The notes: generated from the letters alone by a model not told the origin. DNA of 64,000 nt from Vibrio astriarenae (GCF_010587385.1 NZ_CP047476.1:186001-250000); one strand, 5' to 3'. Positions 26,148-34,697 are shown, numbered from the stretch's first letter. Numbers and translations: made by a program.

Positions 26148-27524
26148 ATGAACAAACAAGCTTTAAAGCTCGCCTTACTTAGCACTAGTTTACTTTCAAA
26201 TCATGCATTTGCGGAAACGCAAGTGATACGTTCTAGCTTTCTACACTTCTTAGAAGATCCTGCACAAGTTAGTGATGTCCAAGAAGCCTATCAGTACTTC
26301 GACGATGCGATCTTGGTGATTGAAGATGGAAAAGTAAAATCTCTACAGCCTACTTTGGAGGCTGATCTCCGTGGGTTTGACAACATTGTTGACCATCGGG
26401 GTCAGTTGATTATCCCTGGCTTTATTGATACCCACGTGCACTATCCTCAAATTCAAATGATTGCTGCGTATGGGGAGCAACTACTTGAATGGTTGGAGAC
26501 TTATACATTTCCAACAGAAAAACAGTTCGAGGATTCAAGTCATGCTGAACGCATTTCTGCTCTATTTGTCCATGAGTTACTAAAAAATGGCACGACGAGT
26601 GCTCTAGTTTTTGGAACAGTGCACCCGCAATCAGTGGATGCGCTGTTTACAGAAGCTCTGGACAAGAATATGAGGCTAATCGCTGGTAAAGTGATGATGG
26701 ATAGAAATGCCCCCGATTACTTACTCGATACGCCTGAGACAAGTTATAACGAGTCGAAATCGTTGATAGAGAAGTGGCATAATCGTGGACGACTTCAATA
26801 CGCGATTACGCCACGTTTTGCTCCAACATCATCACCAGAGCAACTTAAATTGGCTGGCAAGTTGAAAGCGGAATATCCCGACGTTTATGTGCACACCCAC
26901 CTATCTGAAAACAAGAATGAAATAGAATGGGTGAAATCCTTGTTTCCGGAGCGAGAAGGCTATTTTGATGTTTATGAACACTATGGTCTTGCAGGTCAGC
27001 GGTCGGTATTCGCTCATGCAGTGCACCTTACGGACGAAGAGTGGCAATCATTTCAACGAACTGATTCGGTCATTTCATTTTGCCCAACATCCAATTTGTT
27101 TTTAGGCAGTGGTTTGTTTGACCTCAAGAAAGCAGAGCAAATGAACGTTCGTGTTGGCTTAGGCACTGATGTGGGGGCTGGAACGAGCTTGTCACAGTTA
27201 GAGTCGTTAAATGAAGCCTACAAAATAATGCAACTTCAGGGTCAAAAGTTATCCGCATTTAAAGGCTTATATTTGGCGACGTTGGGCGGTGCTGAATCTT
27301 TAAGTATTGACGACAAAGTAGGTAACTTCGAAAAGGGCAAAGAAGCCGATTTTGTGGTGTTGAATTGGTCAGCAACAGACTTACAAAAGCTACGCTTTGA
27401 GTATTCGACAGACCTTGAAGACAAACTGTTTGCGTTGATGATGCTTGGAGATGATCGAAACGTGAGTGCGACTTATATTGCTGGTAAGTTGGCATACTCT
27501 CAGGAGCGTTCAGCAAATAGATAG
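26148..27524 (+). CDS. guaD: Guanine deaminase-like amidohydrolase with N-terminal signal peptide
   Basis: A 458-residue guanine deaminase-like zinc hydrolase. Zinc ligands H96-V-H98 lie in DTHVHYPQ, with the barrel HTHLSE motif and GLGTDVGAGTS (catalytic Asp) as in GuaD. It would convert guanine to xanthine and ammonia. Unusual is the N-terminus: MNKQALKLALLSTSLLSNHAFA then ETQ is a standard Sec signal (two Lys, hydrophobic core, AFA cut site), whereas guanine deaminases are normally cytoplasmic. ATG 26148 has GGAG 6 nt upstream; a longer start at 26136 adds four residues ahead of the signal and is not favoured. Periplasmic location is inference. Terminator at 27583. Confidence 0.88.
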   Translation: MNKQALKLALLSTSLLSNHAFAETQVIRSSFLHFLEDPAQVSDVQEAYQYFDDAILVIEDGKVKSLQPTLEADLRGFDNIVDHRGQLIIPGFIDTHVHYPQIQMIAAYGEQLLEWLETYTFPTEKQFEDSSHAERISALFVHELLKNGTTSALVFGTVHPQSVDALFTEALDKNMRLIAGKVMMDRNAPDYLLDTPETSYNESKSLIEKWHNRGRLQYAITPRFAPTSSPEQLKLAGKLKAEYPDVYVHTHLSENKNEIEWVKSLFPEREGYFDVYEHYGLAGQRSVFAHAVHLTDEEWQSFQRTDSVISFCPTSNLFLGSGLFDLKKAEQMNVRVGLGTDVGAGTSLSQLESLNEAYKIMQLQGQKLSAFKGLYLATLGGAESLSIDDKVGNFEKGKEADFVVLNWSATDLQKLRFEYSTDLEDKLFALMMLGDDRNVSATYIAGKLAYSQERSANR

Positions 27525-27582
27525 GTTGTAGACAATAGGCATTGTTTATAAGACTGAACTTATTTAGCCAGAGTTCAAATAC

Positions 27583-27621
27583 AAAGTGCAGCGCACAAAA
27601 ATATAGGGCGTTGCACTTTTT
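27583..27621 (+). terminator. Rho-independent terminator
   Basis: A 12-bp stem with one G-U pair (27583-27594 with 27608-27619) and a TTTTT run. Ends the guanine deaminase gene. Confidence 0.8.
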
Positions 27622-27744
27622 GAGGTAATGAGTTGGACAAAACTAAATATGGTGCTGGAGTGCTTGCTCACTCGTGCTATTTCCGTCCAAATGTTATTGT
27701 TATGGGATATAAATCGTAATTTTAACAACAAAAGGAACACTGTT

Positions 27745-28161
27745 ATGTCTCAAACCACCGACGATATCCCTTCCATCATTTCTCATATTTCAGTAGGCAC
27801 AAACAAGCTCGAAGACGCATTGAATTTTTACGACAAAGTTCTGGCTACCATCGGTGCCAGTCGCCAAGAGGAAGTGCCTGAAATCGCTGTCGCTTACGGA
27901 AAGCGATTCCCAGAATTTTGGGTCCAAATACCCTATAATCAAAAGCCTGCACAGGTAGCTAACGGCGTTCACTTCGGGTTTATTGCGCCTTCACAAGAGG
28001 CTGTACATGCTTTCTATGACACAGCAATAGAGCTAGGTGCTATATGCGATGGTAAGCCCGGACCAAGGCCTGAGTATGGTGCACCTTACTATGGATGCTT
28101 TGTTAGGGATTTAGACGGGCACAAGATCGAAGCGGCGTTTTGGGATGAAAGTAAAATGTAG
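27745..28161 (+). CDS. VOC superfamily (glyoxalase/dioxygenase-like) protein
   Basis: A 138-residue vicinal-oxygen-chelate protein. The beta-alpha-beta-beta-beta modules are visible: HISVGTNKLEDALNFYDKVLATIG, then HFGFIAPSQEAVHAFYDTAIELGA, ending GCFVRDLDGHKIEAAFWD. Metal positions typical of the fold (His in HISVG, His in VHFGF, Glu in IEAAF) are present. Start ATG 27745 carries an AAGGAA site 7 nt upstream; 39 residues added by an upstream ATG at 27628 are not VOC-like. Reaction unknown; isomerase, glyoxalase or dioxygenase-like. Cytoplasmic, single gene. Confidence 0.88.
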   Translation: MSQTTDDIPSIISHISVGTNKLEDALNFYDKVLATIGASRQEEVPEIAVAYGKRFPEFWVQIPYNQKPAQVANGVHFGFIAPSQEAVHAFYDTAIELGAICDGKPGPRPEYGAPYYGCFVRDLDGHKIEAAFWDESKM

Positions 28162-28175
28162 TATATCGATAAAAC

Positions 28176-28205
28176 GGGTCAGAGTTGGTAGCTATATTCT
28201 GACCC
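28176..28205. terminator. Convergent hairpin, GGGTCAGA...TCTGACCC type
   Basis: GGGTCAGA (28176-28183) / TCTGACCC (28198-28205), extendable to 10 bp with a G-U pair, between convergent VOC and hypothetical genes. It shares its core with the hairpin at 45484-45515. Confidence 0.6.
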
Positions 28206-28214
28206 TAAGTGAAA

Positions 28215-28604
28215 TTACATTACCATCACAAAACGGCTTGTGAGAAAATCCTTATCGCCTATACGCCCTGTGACTAAAACTCGAACAGCGCCCCGAGTAC
28301 CTGGTGTGACTTGGCCTTTCACTAGGTGGGATTTTTTGCCGACAATGAGTAGATCTTCCTCTTCACCAAGATCAACTCGTGGGTTAGGTAGTAGTTTGAA
28401 AGCAAGCTCTTCAATATCAGTTGGCGAGTCAATATCAACAGTAAACTCAATTTGGCCGTTATCTCCTTCAACGACGACAGGAATGTTCAGTTCGACACCA
28501 TCAGGAAGCGCACCACTAGGCCCGCCGAGTTGATGGAAGCGCTCGTCAAAGCAAGCGGATGCATTAAATGCTATTGCGAACAGCAATCCTAAAAATAAAC
28601 GCAT
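28215..28604 (-). CDS. Small secreted hypothetical protein
   Basis: A 129-residue protein with an N-terminal signal (MRLFLGLLFAIAFNASA) just before Cys18; ASAC could be a signal peptidase I site or a poor lipobox. The mature part is acidic beta-strand-like (VELNIPVVVEGDNGQIEFTV; GTRGAVRVLVTGRIGDKDFLTSRFVMVM) and resembles no family I can name. Encoded 61 nt downstream of the PHP-domain lipoprotein on the same strand, so probably co-transcribed and working with it in the envelope. Confidence 0.7.
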   Translation of the reverse strand: MRLFLGLLFAIAFNASACFDERFHQLGGPSGALPDGVELNIPVVVEGDNGQIEFTVDIDSPTDIEELAFKLLPNPRVDLGEEEDLLIVGKKSHLVKGQVTPGTRGAVRVLVTGRIGDKDFLTSRFVMVM

Positions 28605-28665
28605 GCTAGTTACCTTAGTTAAGGGAGCGGTATGTTACCGCTCCATTTTATGAGTAGATTTTGGT

Positions 28666-30255
28666 CTATTTAACGTTTACGTAAACAGGGTTTGAGTAGA
28701 ACCAAACATCACGATAGATCAAACGGTTTGCTCGGTTTTGGATTTGATAGGTCGTCTCTTCATCACCTTGAACCAGTGGTTCCCATTTCTGTGGTTCGCC
28801 ATCAACCGTCAAACCATACTCGTTATAATCAAGAGCTGTACCGCGTAAGCGGAAGTATTGATCACCCTCGGCAATAAAGGTCTTCGACATCGAGTAGTAG
28901 CCTTCGTCGTCAAGATACCAATCTTGCTCAGTAAAGCTTGCAACAACTTGAGCATCTGAGTTTGCCGTTGAGCTGTACTCTTCTGATGTTGGATCAACCA
29001 TACCAGTTACACTGCCTGAGATAACGTCGACGTGATGGACTCCAGGATTTTGGTGCGCACCAAAGATACCGTCACCGACGTAGATTTCTTGGTTATTGAA
29101 ATCAGGGCTTTGGAAACGGATAGAGACAGTGACTTCATCGCCTTTAGAGACAGTGAAGTCTTGCTGACCCATGTAACCGGTTTTTCCGTTTGCGCTGATC
29201 GTAAAGTCAAGCGCATTAATGATATCGCCAGTCACACCAAACATTTCACCTGAACGCAGTCCCTCTAGAAGACCCAATTCATCCTTTTGTTCAGTGACAA
29301 ATGTGTAGTTTTTAGAGTATTCACCTGGGTAATAGCCACTGGTGTATTGGCCGTTAGCACTGATTTTAAAGTGATAATCTGAGTTAGAGACGTTCCAAAT
29401 GCGACGACCTTCACTAAGTAGTGCGTCCCACCAGCCGCCAACTTCCGCAAGCATCGGATCGGCGCCGCCATATAGGCCCGCACTGCTGCCCGCATAGTCG
29501 CCACGATCGTACGGGTGGAACTGACCACCCACCATACCTTCCATTAGGAAGAAAACGTTCGGTGCTAGGTTGTTGAGATCTCGAACATCTGCCAAGGTGT
29601 AAGTATCGGCATAGCGGCGAGGGTGGTTTAACATGCCGTAGCTGTTTTCAGGGAAGTTTTCTTTAAGCCAAGTGAGTGCCTTTGCCGCGTTAGCCGAAGT
29701 ATTGTAGCGTTCAATCCCTAACTCTTCCCAACGAGCGACATCAGCAGGGTCGAATTGATCAATGTTGTTCTTTTCGCTGAACTTGTACTCAAATAGCTTC
29801 ACTGCTTCAATCAGTTCATCATCTTGATCAGGTGTAGTAACAATAGCGATGTTGTAGTGCTCAAAACCAGGGAAGTCCCACTCGAAGGTGGTTGTCAGAA
29901 TCTTGTCTTCGTAAAAGCGTCTTTGCAGAGAGCGAAGCTCTGGCAGCTCATAGTGTTTTAGGCGATTAGCGTATAGGTGACGACCGATGTCGTTGTCTTG
30001 GTGGTCGTTCCCTTCGTCACGCATATGATTTGAGAAGAAAACGTAGTCAATGTCAAACTCGTCAAACGCGTGATAAAGGATGTTCACAGTGGTATCACGC
30101 GCATCATTAGATACTGCGCTATGAACGTGAAGATCTCCAACTAACCATTCACCTGTGCGAGCCTCAGGGATGTTCGGTGTTGAGTTATCATCATCAGATG
30201 AACACCCTGCAAGCAGTGCGATAGCGACAAGTGCCGCGCTTTTACTCATTTTCAT
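28666..30255 (-). CDS. PHP-domain (CehA/McbA-like) metallohydrolase lipoprotein
   Basis: A 529-residue lipoprotein: lipobox LLAGC (Cys18), Ser at +2, acidic linker. Residues about 35-350 form a PHP-type metal-dependent phosphoesterase domain of the CehA/McbA class: GDLHVHSAVSNDARDTT (His43, His45), YVFFSNHMRDE (His77), MLNHPRRYAD and VSNSDYHF in the right order for metal ligands. The C-terminal part is a beta-rich domain (FTVSKGDEVTVSIRFQSPDF). It would hydrolyse phosphoester or carbamate-like substrates at the cell surface; substrate unknown. An AGGAA site precedes ATG 30255. Co-oriented with the small secreted protein that follows. Confidence 0.85.
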   Translation of the reverse strand: MKMSKSAALVAIALLAGCSSDDDNSTPNIPEARTGEWLVGDLHVHSAVSNDARDTTVNILYHAFDEFDIDYVFFSNHMRDEGNDHQDNDIGRHLYANRLKHYELPELRSLQRRFYEDKILTTTFEWDFPGFEHYNIAIVTTPDQDDELIEAVKLFEYKFSEKNNIDQFDPADVARWEELGIERYNTSANAAKALTWLKENFPENSYGMLNHPRRYADTYTLADVRDLNNLAPNVFFLMEGMVGGQFHPYDRGDYAGSSAGLYGGADPMLAEVGGWWDALLSEGRRIWNVSNSDYHFKISANGQYTSGYYPGEYSKNYTFVTEQKDELGLLEGLRSGEMFGVTGDIINALDFTISANGKTGYMGQQDFTVSKGDEVTVSIRFQSPDFNNQEIYVGDGIFGAHQNPGVHHVDVISGSVTGMVDPTSEEYSSTANSDAQVVASFTEQDWYLDDEGYYSMSKTFIAEGDQYFRLRGTALDYNEYGLTVDGEPQKWEPLVQGDEETTYQIQNRANRLIYRDVWFYSNPVYVNVK

Positions 30256-30617
30256 TTCTAGTTTTCCTAGTACAACAATTAAAAGGACGCGGTAATGTAG
30301 ATTTGTATTGTGAAAAATTGATTTCAGTTATTTGACTGCTAAATAGTGGAGATTGGTTCTGTGATATGTTGCGTAGAAAACGTGTAACAGATATGAATAC
30401 AATTATTTCTTCTCTAATAGTCATCAATTATTAGCGGTTGTTGTTTGCATCAAGTACGGCTTACACCTTATCCATGACGAGTTCCATCCGTCATCCGTGA
30501 TTGTTCACATCGAAAATTCTTCTTTAAATTATCCGCAACTTAACGAGTTGGTCGCGAGCAAGTTCAATCTTGAATGCAAGCGACTGCAATACTGAAAACC
30601 TTTGTGGAGAAGTAACT
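30256..30617. other. Intergenic region, 362 bp
   Basis: Divergent spacer between the PHP lipoprotein and the penicillin acylase-like gene. I see no gene, no strong hairpin and no recognisable operator. It must hold promoters for both genes. Confidence 0.5.
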
Positions 30618-31592
30618 ATGTGCACACGCATGATTTATCAGACTGAATCAGGAAAGTTCATTACGGGTCGTGGCATGGACTGGAATGACCCAACATCAGA
30701 TTTTGACCTCTATGTGTTACCAAGAGGTCGTGAGCAAGTGGGAAGTCGACTAGATAATGCGATCACTTGGACTTCAAGATACGCATCGTTCTTTGTTGCA
30801 ATGTACAACGCTGCGTCAACCGACGGCATGAATGAGAAAGGTCTGTCAGCGAACGCTTTGTATTTCGCTGAAGCTGATTATGGTGATTACATTCAGTCTG
30901 ACAAACCAAAGATCTCAGTGGGTGCATGGACACAGTACTTCCTTGATAACTTTGCGACAGTGAGTGAAGCCGTTGAAGCGATGCGAGGTGACTTGCCCTT
31001 TGTGATTGCGGCACCTTTGCTAGCTAATGGTCGTCCAGCGACCGCGCACGTTTCTTTGTCTGATACTTCGGGTGACTCTGCAATCCTTGAATACATTGAT
31101 GGTGAGCTAGTGATCCATCATGGTTCGGAGTTTAAGGTAATGACAAACTCACCAACGTATGACGAGCAAATCGCGATCAACAAGTACTGGAAGTTGGTCG
31201 GTGGTAACCGTGCGCTTCCTGGTACAATCAATGCTGCTGACCGATACGTACGTAGCAGCTACTTACTTGAGACTACGCCTAAATTCACGGATGGTGAAGA
31301 AGCGGTAGCCGCAACCATCTCACTAATGCGTTCGACCGGCGTTCCTTTAGGAATGGCAGATCCCGATCACCCAAATATTTCTGCAACGCTATGGCGCACA
31401 TACGCAGATCACAGCAGTAACCGTTATTACTTTGAATCAGCATCAAGCCCATCACTATTCTACGTTGAATTTGATGGTCTAAACATCGAACAAGGTGCAC
31501 CGATTCTGATGACAAAAGTCAGTGGTCCACTTCATCTAAATGGCAACATTAATGCACAACTGCAGCCAGCAGAGATGATTGACTGGATGTAA
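30618..31592 (+). CDS. Choloylglycine hydrolase/penicillin V acylase family (Ntn hydrolase)
   Basis: A 324-residue Ntn hydrolase of the linear amide C-N hydrolase family. With ATG 30618 the protein starts MCTRMIYQ, so Cys2 becomes the N-terminal nucleophile after Met removal, as required. A ggaga site lies 7 nt upstream. Downstream, GRGMDWND and MYNAASTDGMNEKGLSANAL match family motifs. Members cleave penicillin V or conjugated bile salts, and some Gram-negative ones cleave acyl-homoserine lactones. Many Gram-negative relatives have a signal peptide that exposes Cys on cleavage; here none is seen, so a cytoplasmic enzyme is expected. Substrate unknown. Strong terminator follows. Confidence 0.9.
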   Translation: MCTRMIYQTESGKFITGRGMDWNDPTSDFDLYVLPRGREQVGSRLDNAITWTSRYASFFVAMYNAASTDGMNEKGLSANALYFAEADYGDYIQSDKPKISVGAWTQYFLDNFATVSEAVEAMRGDLPFVIAAPLLANGRPATAHVSLSDTSGDSAILEYIDGELVIHHGSEFKVMTNSPTYDEQIAINKYWKLVGGNRALPGTINAADRYVRSSYLLETTPKFTDGEEAVAATISLMRSTGVPLGMADPDHPNISATLWRTYADHSSNRYYFESASSPSLFYVEFDGLNIEQGAPILMTKVSGPLHLNGNINAQLQPAEMIDWM

Positions 31593-31612
31593 GTCGAGTC
31601 GTTTAACGTTTG

Positions 31613-31645
31613 AAGCCCAAATTAAACAGTTTGGGCTTTCTATTT
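31613..31645. terminator. Terminator hairpin between convergent genes
   Basis: A perfect 9-bp stem AAGCCCAAA (31613-31621) / TTTGGGCTT (31630-31638) with an 8-nt loop, then tctattt. Between the convergent acylase and SnoaL-like genes. Confidence 0.8.
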
Positions 31646-31656
31646 CCCCATAGTGT

Positions 31657-32199
31657 TTAGAAAACCCCGTTTGAATTGGCAATATCCCCACCACTAATTA
31701 GCGAATACACTCGCATCGAAAAATCAAGCGCTTGAATAGAGTCCCAGTGCTCCACAATTCGGCCATCTTCAATCCGCCAAGTGTCGATAATGTTCATACC
31801 TTTTTCATCGTTGCCACGATCTTCTTTCTCTAAGGTGGCATGGGAGTGGAAGATGACGTAATCGCCATCGACATAAATATGCTTCACATCATAAGCATAG
31901 TCCGGGTACTCCTCGACAAACTCTTCAAGGAAGCCGACTAGACCAGTGACTTTATCAGGGAGGTTACGGTTGTGCTGGATATACGCACTGTCGTTGTAGT
32001 GCTGCATCACGTAGTCGAAATCGTGATTGTTCATCAGATGCTGCACGAAATCTGTCACCAATTCCGCATTTGCCAGCTCTTGCTCTGTCCAGTTGGCTTT
32101 CTTTAGTGAGGGTAAATCAACAATCAAGGTGTCTTTAGATTGCGCATACACTACTGTGCTTGCAACAAGTAAAACGAATGAGATAAGTGATTTAAGCAT
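31657..32199 (-). CDS. Secreted SnoaL-like (NTF2-fold) protein
   Basis: A 180-residue protein with a Sec signal (MLKSLISFVLLVASTVVYA) and a mature NTF2/SnoaL-like domain: NAELVTDFVQHLMNNHDFDYVMQHYNDSAYIQHN..., VTGLVGFLEEFVEEYPDYAYDVKHIYVDGDYVIFHSHATLE and MNIIDTWRIEDGRIVEHWDSIQ. The conserved His and Asp pockets are like those of SnoaL polyketide cyclases, but the reaction is unknown. An AAGGAG site precedes ATG 32199. Divergent from the HxlR regulator, whose operator candidates lie in between, so it is probably the regulated target. Different from the NTF2 protein at 12043. Confidence 0.88.
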   Translation of the reverse strand: MLKSLISFVLLVASTVVYAQSKDTLIVDLPSLKKANWTEQELANAELVTDFVQHLMNNHDFDYVMQHYNDSAYIQHNRNLPDKVTGLVGFLEEFVEEYPDYAYDVKHIYVDGDYVIFHSHATLEKEDRGNDEKGMNIIDTWRIEDGRIVEHWDSIQALDFSMRVYSLISGGDIANSNGVF

Positions 32200-32246
32200 G
32201 GTGAACTCCTTTGGCTGTTTTGTCCTTTTGGTATAGATTGATAACC

Positions 32247-32263
32247 ATAGTAATTAATAGTAA
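32247..32263. promoter_or_regulatory. Direct repeats ATAGTAA, 10-bp period
   Basis: ATAGTAA at 32247-32253 and again at 32257-32263, exactly one helical turn apart, within the SnoaL/HxlR divergent region. It is a plausible HxlR operator, covering the SnoaL promoter side. Confidence 0.45.
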
Positions 32264-32349
32264 CCTACATAACAAGAAGGCACTATTTACTGCGCTAGGC
32301 ACATTTTGGTAACCGTTGTAGCGTGAAATAACGAACAAGGAGCAAACAA

Positions 32350-32730
32350 GTGACAGTTAAAGAAACCTCAGAGAGACGAACTTTTCACAACAATGAAGAT
32401 TGTGCCGTGCGCAATGTTGTTTCACAGATAGGGGATAAATGGTCACTGCTGATTCTCTTTGCGCTGGTGGATGGCTCAGATAGATTTAATGCCCTCAAGT
32501 CGCGAATAGAAGGGATCTCACAACGCATGTTGACTCAAACCCTGCGTGACCTTGAGCGAGATGGGTATGTAAATAGAACAGTCTACCCAGAAGTGCCTGT
32601 CCGAGTGGAATACGAACTGACTGATTTAGGCAGAAAGCTGGTTAAGCCACTCTATGAACTTGTTTGTTGGGCTGATGAACATCATGATGCAATCAGACAG
32701 GCGCGCGAAGTCTATGATGCGAGAAACTAA
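32350..32730 (+). CDS. HxlR-family transcriptional regulator
   Basis: A 126-residue HxlR-type winged-helix regulator: DCAVRNVVSQIGDKWSLLILFAL at the start, LKSRIEGISQRMLTQTLRDLERDGYVNR for the recognition region, and VEYELTDLGRKLVKPL at the wing/dimer helix. Cys18 sits in the position used by several HxlR sensors of reactive electrophiles or oxidants, so a redox-responsive role is likely but not proved. The start is a GTG at 32350 with a strong AAGGAG site 7 nt upstream. Divergent to the secreted SnoaL-like gene. Confidence 0.9.
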   Translation: MTVKETSERRTFHNNEDCAVRNVVSQIGDKWSLLILFALVDGSDRFNALKSRIEGISQRMLTQTLRDLERDGYVNRTVYPEVPVRVEYELTDLGRKLVKPLYELVCWADEHHDAIRQAREVYDARN

Positions 32731-32835
32731 GCCGAACAATACGAATAACCCTATTTAGTACGATTTTTACTAACGCCGAAGCGCGAGATCGACTAATATA
32801 CACGCCCTTTGTTTAGCCTTGAGCCACTTTTAGTG

Positions 32836-34083
32836 ATGACTGATAATACACAGCCAGCAACATTTACCGACCTTGGTCTGATTCCAACCCTAGTAGAACG
32901 TTTGGGCGAGTTGGAATACACCACACCGACACCAATCCAATCACACACGATTCCTCACCTGCTTGAAGGGCGAGACCTGATTGGTGGTGCTAACACAGGT
33001 TCGGGTAAAACGGCTGCGTTTGCTTTGCCAATCCTGCAAAACATTTATCAGCAAGAAAACACGCGCTCTCGCCGTGGCAATTACGTCTCTCACCTAATTT
33101 TGGTACCAACCCGCGAACTTGCTTCACAGGTGGCGTACAACATTAAGTCTTACTCTTATCACCTAAGAAACGAGATCAAAACGGTGGCTGTATTCGGTGG
33201 TGTATCAGTGAACCCACAAATGCAGCAGCTTCGTGGTGGCAGTGACATTGTTGTGGCGACACCGGGTCGATTGCTTGATCTCGTATCAAGCAATGCGATT
33301 AAGCTAGACCAAGTAAAAACCTTGGTTCTTGACGAAGCTGATCGCATGTTAAGTCTTGGTTTTACTGAAGAGCTAAACAAAATTCTCGATCTACTGCCAG
33401 AGAAGAAGCAGACATTGCTATTCTCTGCGACCTTCCCTGAAAAAGTGACGGATTTGGCTAAAGGGTTGCTTGATTTCCCAGTTGAAGTCCAATTGCAAAG
33501 CGCAGAAGCGAGTACGCTCGTGCAGCGCGTGTTCAGCGTGAACAAAGGTCAGAAGACTGCGGTACTGGCGCATCTGATTAAACAGAACCAATGGCGTCAG
33601 GCGCTTATCTTTGTTAACGCAAAGAATGCGTGTAACCATCTAGCGCAAAAGCTTTCTAATCGTGGTATTACCGCAGAAGTCTTCCACGGTGATAAAGGCC
33701 AAGGCGCTCGTACTCGTGTGTTAGAGGGATTCAAATCAGGTGAAATCCAAGTACTGATTGCCACAGACATCGCCGCACGTGGTCTAGACATTGAAAAGCT
33801 ACCCGTTGTAATCAACTTCGACCTACCACGCAGCCCAGCAGACTACATGCACCGCATCGGACGTAGTGGCCGTGCTGGTGAAGTGGGTCTAGGTCTTTCT
33901 TTGATTGATTACGATGATTACCATCACTTCAAGGTTATCGAGAAAAAGAACAAGTTCCGCCTAGAGCGCGAGGAAGTCGCTGGATTTGAAGTAGAAGAAG
34001 ATCAAAGTGAAGCCTACTTTGCGCCGATGAAGCCTCGAGCGAAGCCAGAAGGCACAGGCAAAAAGAAAAAGAAGCGTAATTAG
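32836..34083 (+). CDS. DEAD-box ATP-dependent RNA helicase
   Basis: A 415-residue DEAD-box RNA helicase. All core motifs are present: Q motif TPIQSHTIP, Walker A GANTGSGKTAA (about 51-61), PTRELASQ, Walker B DEAD, SATFP, IFVNAKNA, ATDIAARGLDI and HRIGRSGRAG. The C-terminal tail is short and Lys-rich (KKKKKRN), likely for RNA binding. It remodels structured RNA such as ribosome precursors or mRNA; it is RhlE-like but I do not assign a symbol. ATG 32836 is chosen although its ribosome site is weak; a TTG at 32809 would add nine residues. Strong terminator downstream. Confidence 0.95.
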   Translation: MTDNTQPATFTDLGLIPTLVERLGELEYTTPTPIQSHTIPHLLEGRDLIGGANTGSGKTAAFALPILQNIYQQENTRSRRGNYVSHLILVPTRELASQVAYNIKSYSYHLRNEIKTVAVFGGVSVNPQMQQLRGGSDIVVATPGRLLDLVSSNAIKLDQVKTLVLDEADRMLSLGFTEELNKILDLLPEKKQTLLFSATFPEKVTDLAKGLLDFPVEVQLQSAEASTLVQRVFSVNKGQKTAVLAHLIKQNQWRQALIFVNAKNACNHLAQKLSNRGITAEVFHGDKGQGARTRVLEGFKSGEIQVLIATDIAARGLDIEKLPVVINFDLPRSPADYMHRIGRSGRAGEVGLGLSLIDYDDYHHFKVIEKKNKFRLEREEVAGFEVEEDQSEAYFAPMKPRAKPEGTGKKKKKRN

Positions 34084-34112
34084 AACACTACGTGACTGCT
34101 TATTAGAACGTT

Positions 34113-34145
34113 AAAAAGCCCTATGCAGGGCTTTTTCTGTTTTTA
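34113..34145 (+). terminator. Rho-independent terminator
   Basis: A perfect 10-bp stem AAAAAGCCCT (34113-34122) / AGGGCTTTTT (34127-34136) around a 4-nt loop, then ctgttttt. Ends the helicase gene; the symmetric A/T arms could also serve the opposite strand. Confidence 0.9.
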
Positions 34146-34185
34146 ATCGGTATCAATTAATCGCAAAGTAGTGCTTTATTCGCAC

Positions 34186-34380
34186 TTAATTTCTTAGTGA
34201 ACGACCTTCTTGTTTGCAATCACGCTTATCTTTCCCAGCACCCTCATCAACACGGCACTCAACTCGTGTATCTTGTCTATCATTACGGTCTTCTTGACGA
34301 TCATCTGCGCGGTGTGTGATCCCCGCAAATACAGAGCCAGACAGAGTACATAGTAGAATAGTAGCAGCGAATTTTTTCAT
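34186..34380 (-). CDS. Small secreted highly charged protein
   Basis: A 64-residue protein: signal peptide (MKKFAATILLCTLSGSVFA) followed by a 45-residue, almost entirely polar chain with alternating Asp, Arg and Gln (RADDRQEDRNDRQDTR) and two Cys that could form a disulfide. No known family. Likely periplasmic and intrinsically disordered. An aggtg purine stretch precedes ATG 34380. Stand-alone gene. Confidence 0.75.
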   Translation of the reverse strand: MKKFAATILLCTLSGSVFAGITHRADDRQEDRNDRQDTRVECRVDEGAGKDKRDCKQEGRSLRN

Positions 34381-34617
34381 GAGTTCTTCACCTAATAGTG
34401 TTGGATTAGCGACTCCCAGCGTGTCATAACTTGGGAGTGGTCGGGAAACAAGATGGAGAATAGCGGGCTGAGTATATTCGTGCCAATGATGAAATTCGAT
34501 AGTAGATATGCGTTATATTTATATCGAGTGTGTCTGTTCACTTGATGATTACATCAGAAGATACTCAATCGGAAGCGCGCTCACTAAGTTTTTATCAAAC
34601 AGGGTTAAGGATCTAGC

Positions 34618-34635
34618 ATGAAGAAAGTCACCTAA
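34618..34635 (+). CDS. Leader peptide ORF MKKVT, upstream of MFS gene
   Basis: ATG at 34618, a five-codon ORF encoding MKKVT and stop TAA at 34633. TAAGGA (34605-34610) is a well-placed Shine-Dalgarno 7 nt upstream. The stop lies 8 nt before a stem that would pair with the ribosome site of the MFS gene, the arrangement used by translational attenuators. See the adjacent hairpin feature. Confidence 0.5.
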   Translation: MKKVT

Positions 34636-34643
34636 ACTTTTAA

Positions 34644-34697
34644 CTCTTCTCTACACTTGTTGAGATAACAAGTTTTTTGGGCAACGAAGGAGAAGAG
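34644..34697 (+). promoter_or_regulatory. Nested hairpins masking the MFS ribosome-binding site
   Basis: Outer pairing: CTCTTCTC (34644-34651) is an exact 8-nt complement of GAGAAGAG (34690-34697), part of the MFS Shine-Dalgarno region ending 3 nt before its ATG. Inner hairpin: ACTTGTT (34655-34661) / AACAAGT (34667-34673) with a T-run at 34673-34678, which also resembles an intrinsic terminator. A ribosome on the MKKVT ORF could open the outer stem. Regulation by attenuation is inferred; the pairing is seen. Confidence 0.55.

Noticed and set aside
25889..26182. 97-codon ORF between DUF1349 and guanine deaminase genes
   Set aside because: Overlaps both neighbours in another frame with no coding signs.
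32809..32836. TTG start for the helicase
   Set aside because: Nine extra residues (FSLEPLLVM) are outside the family alignment, so ATG 32836 was kept.
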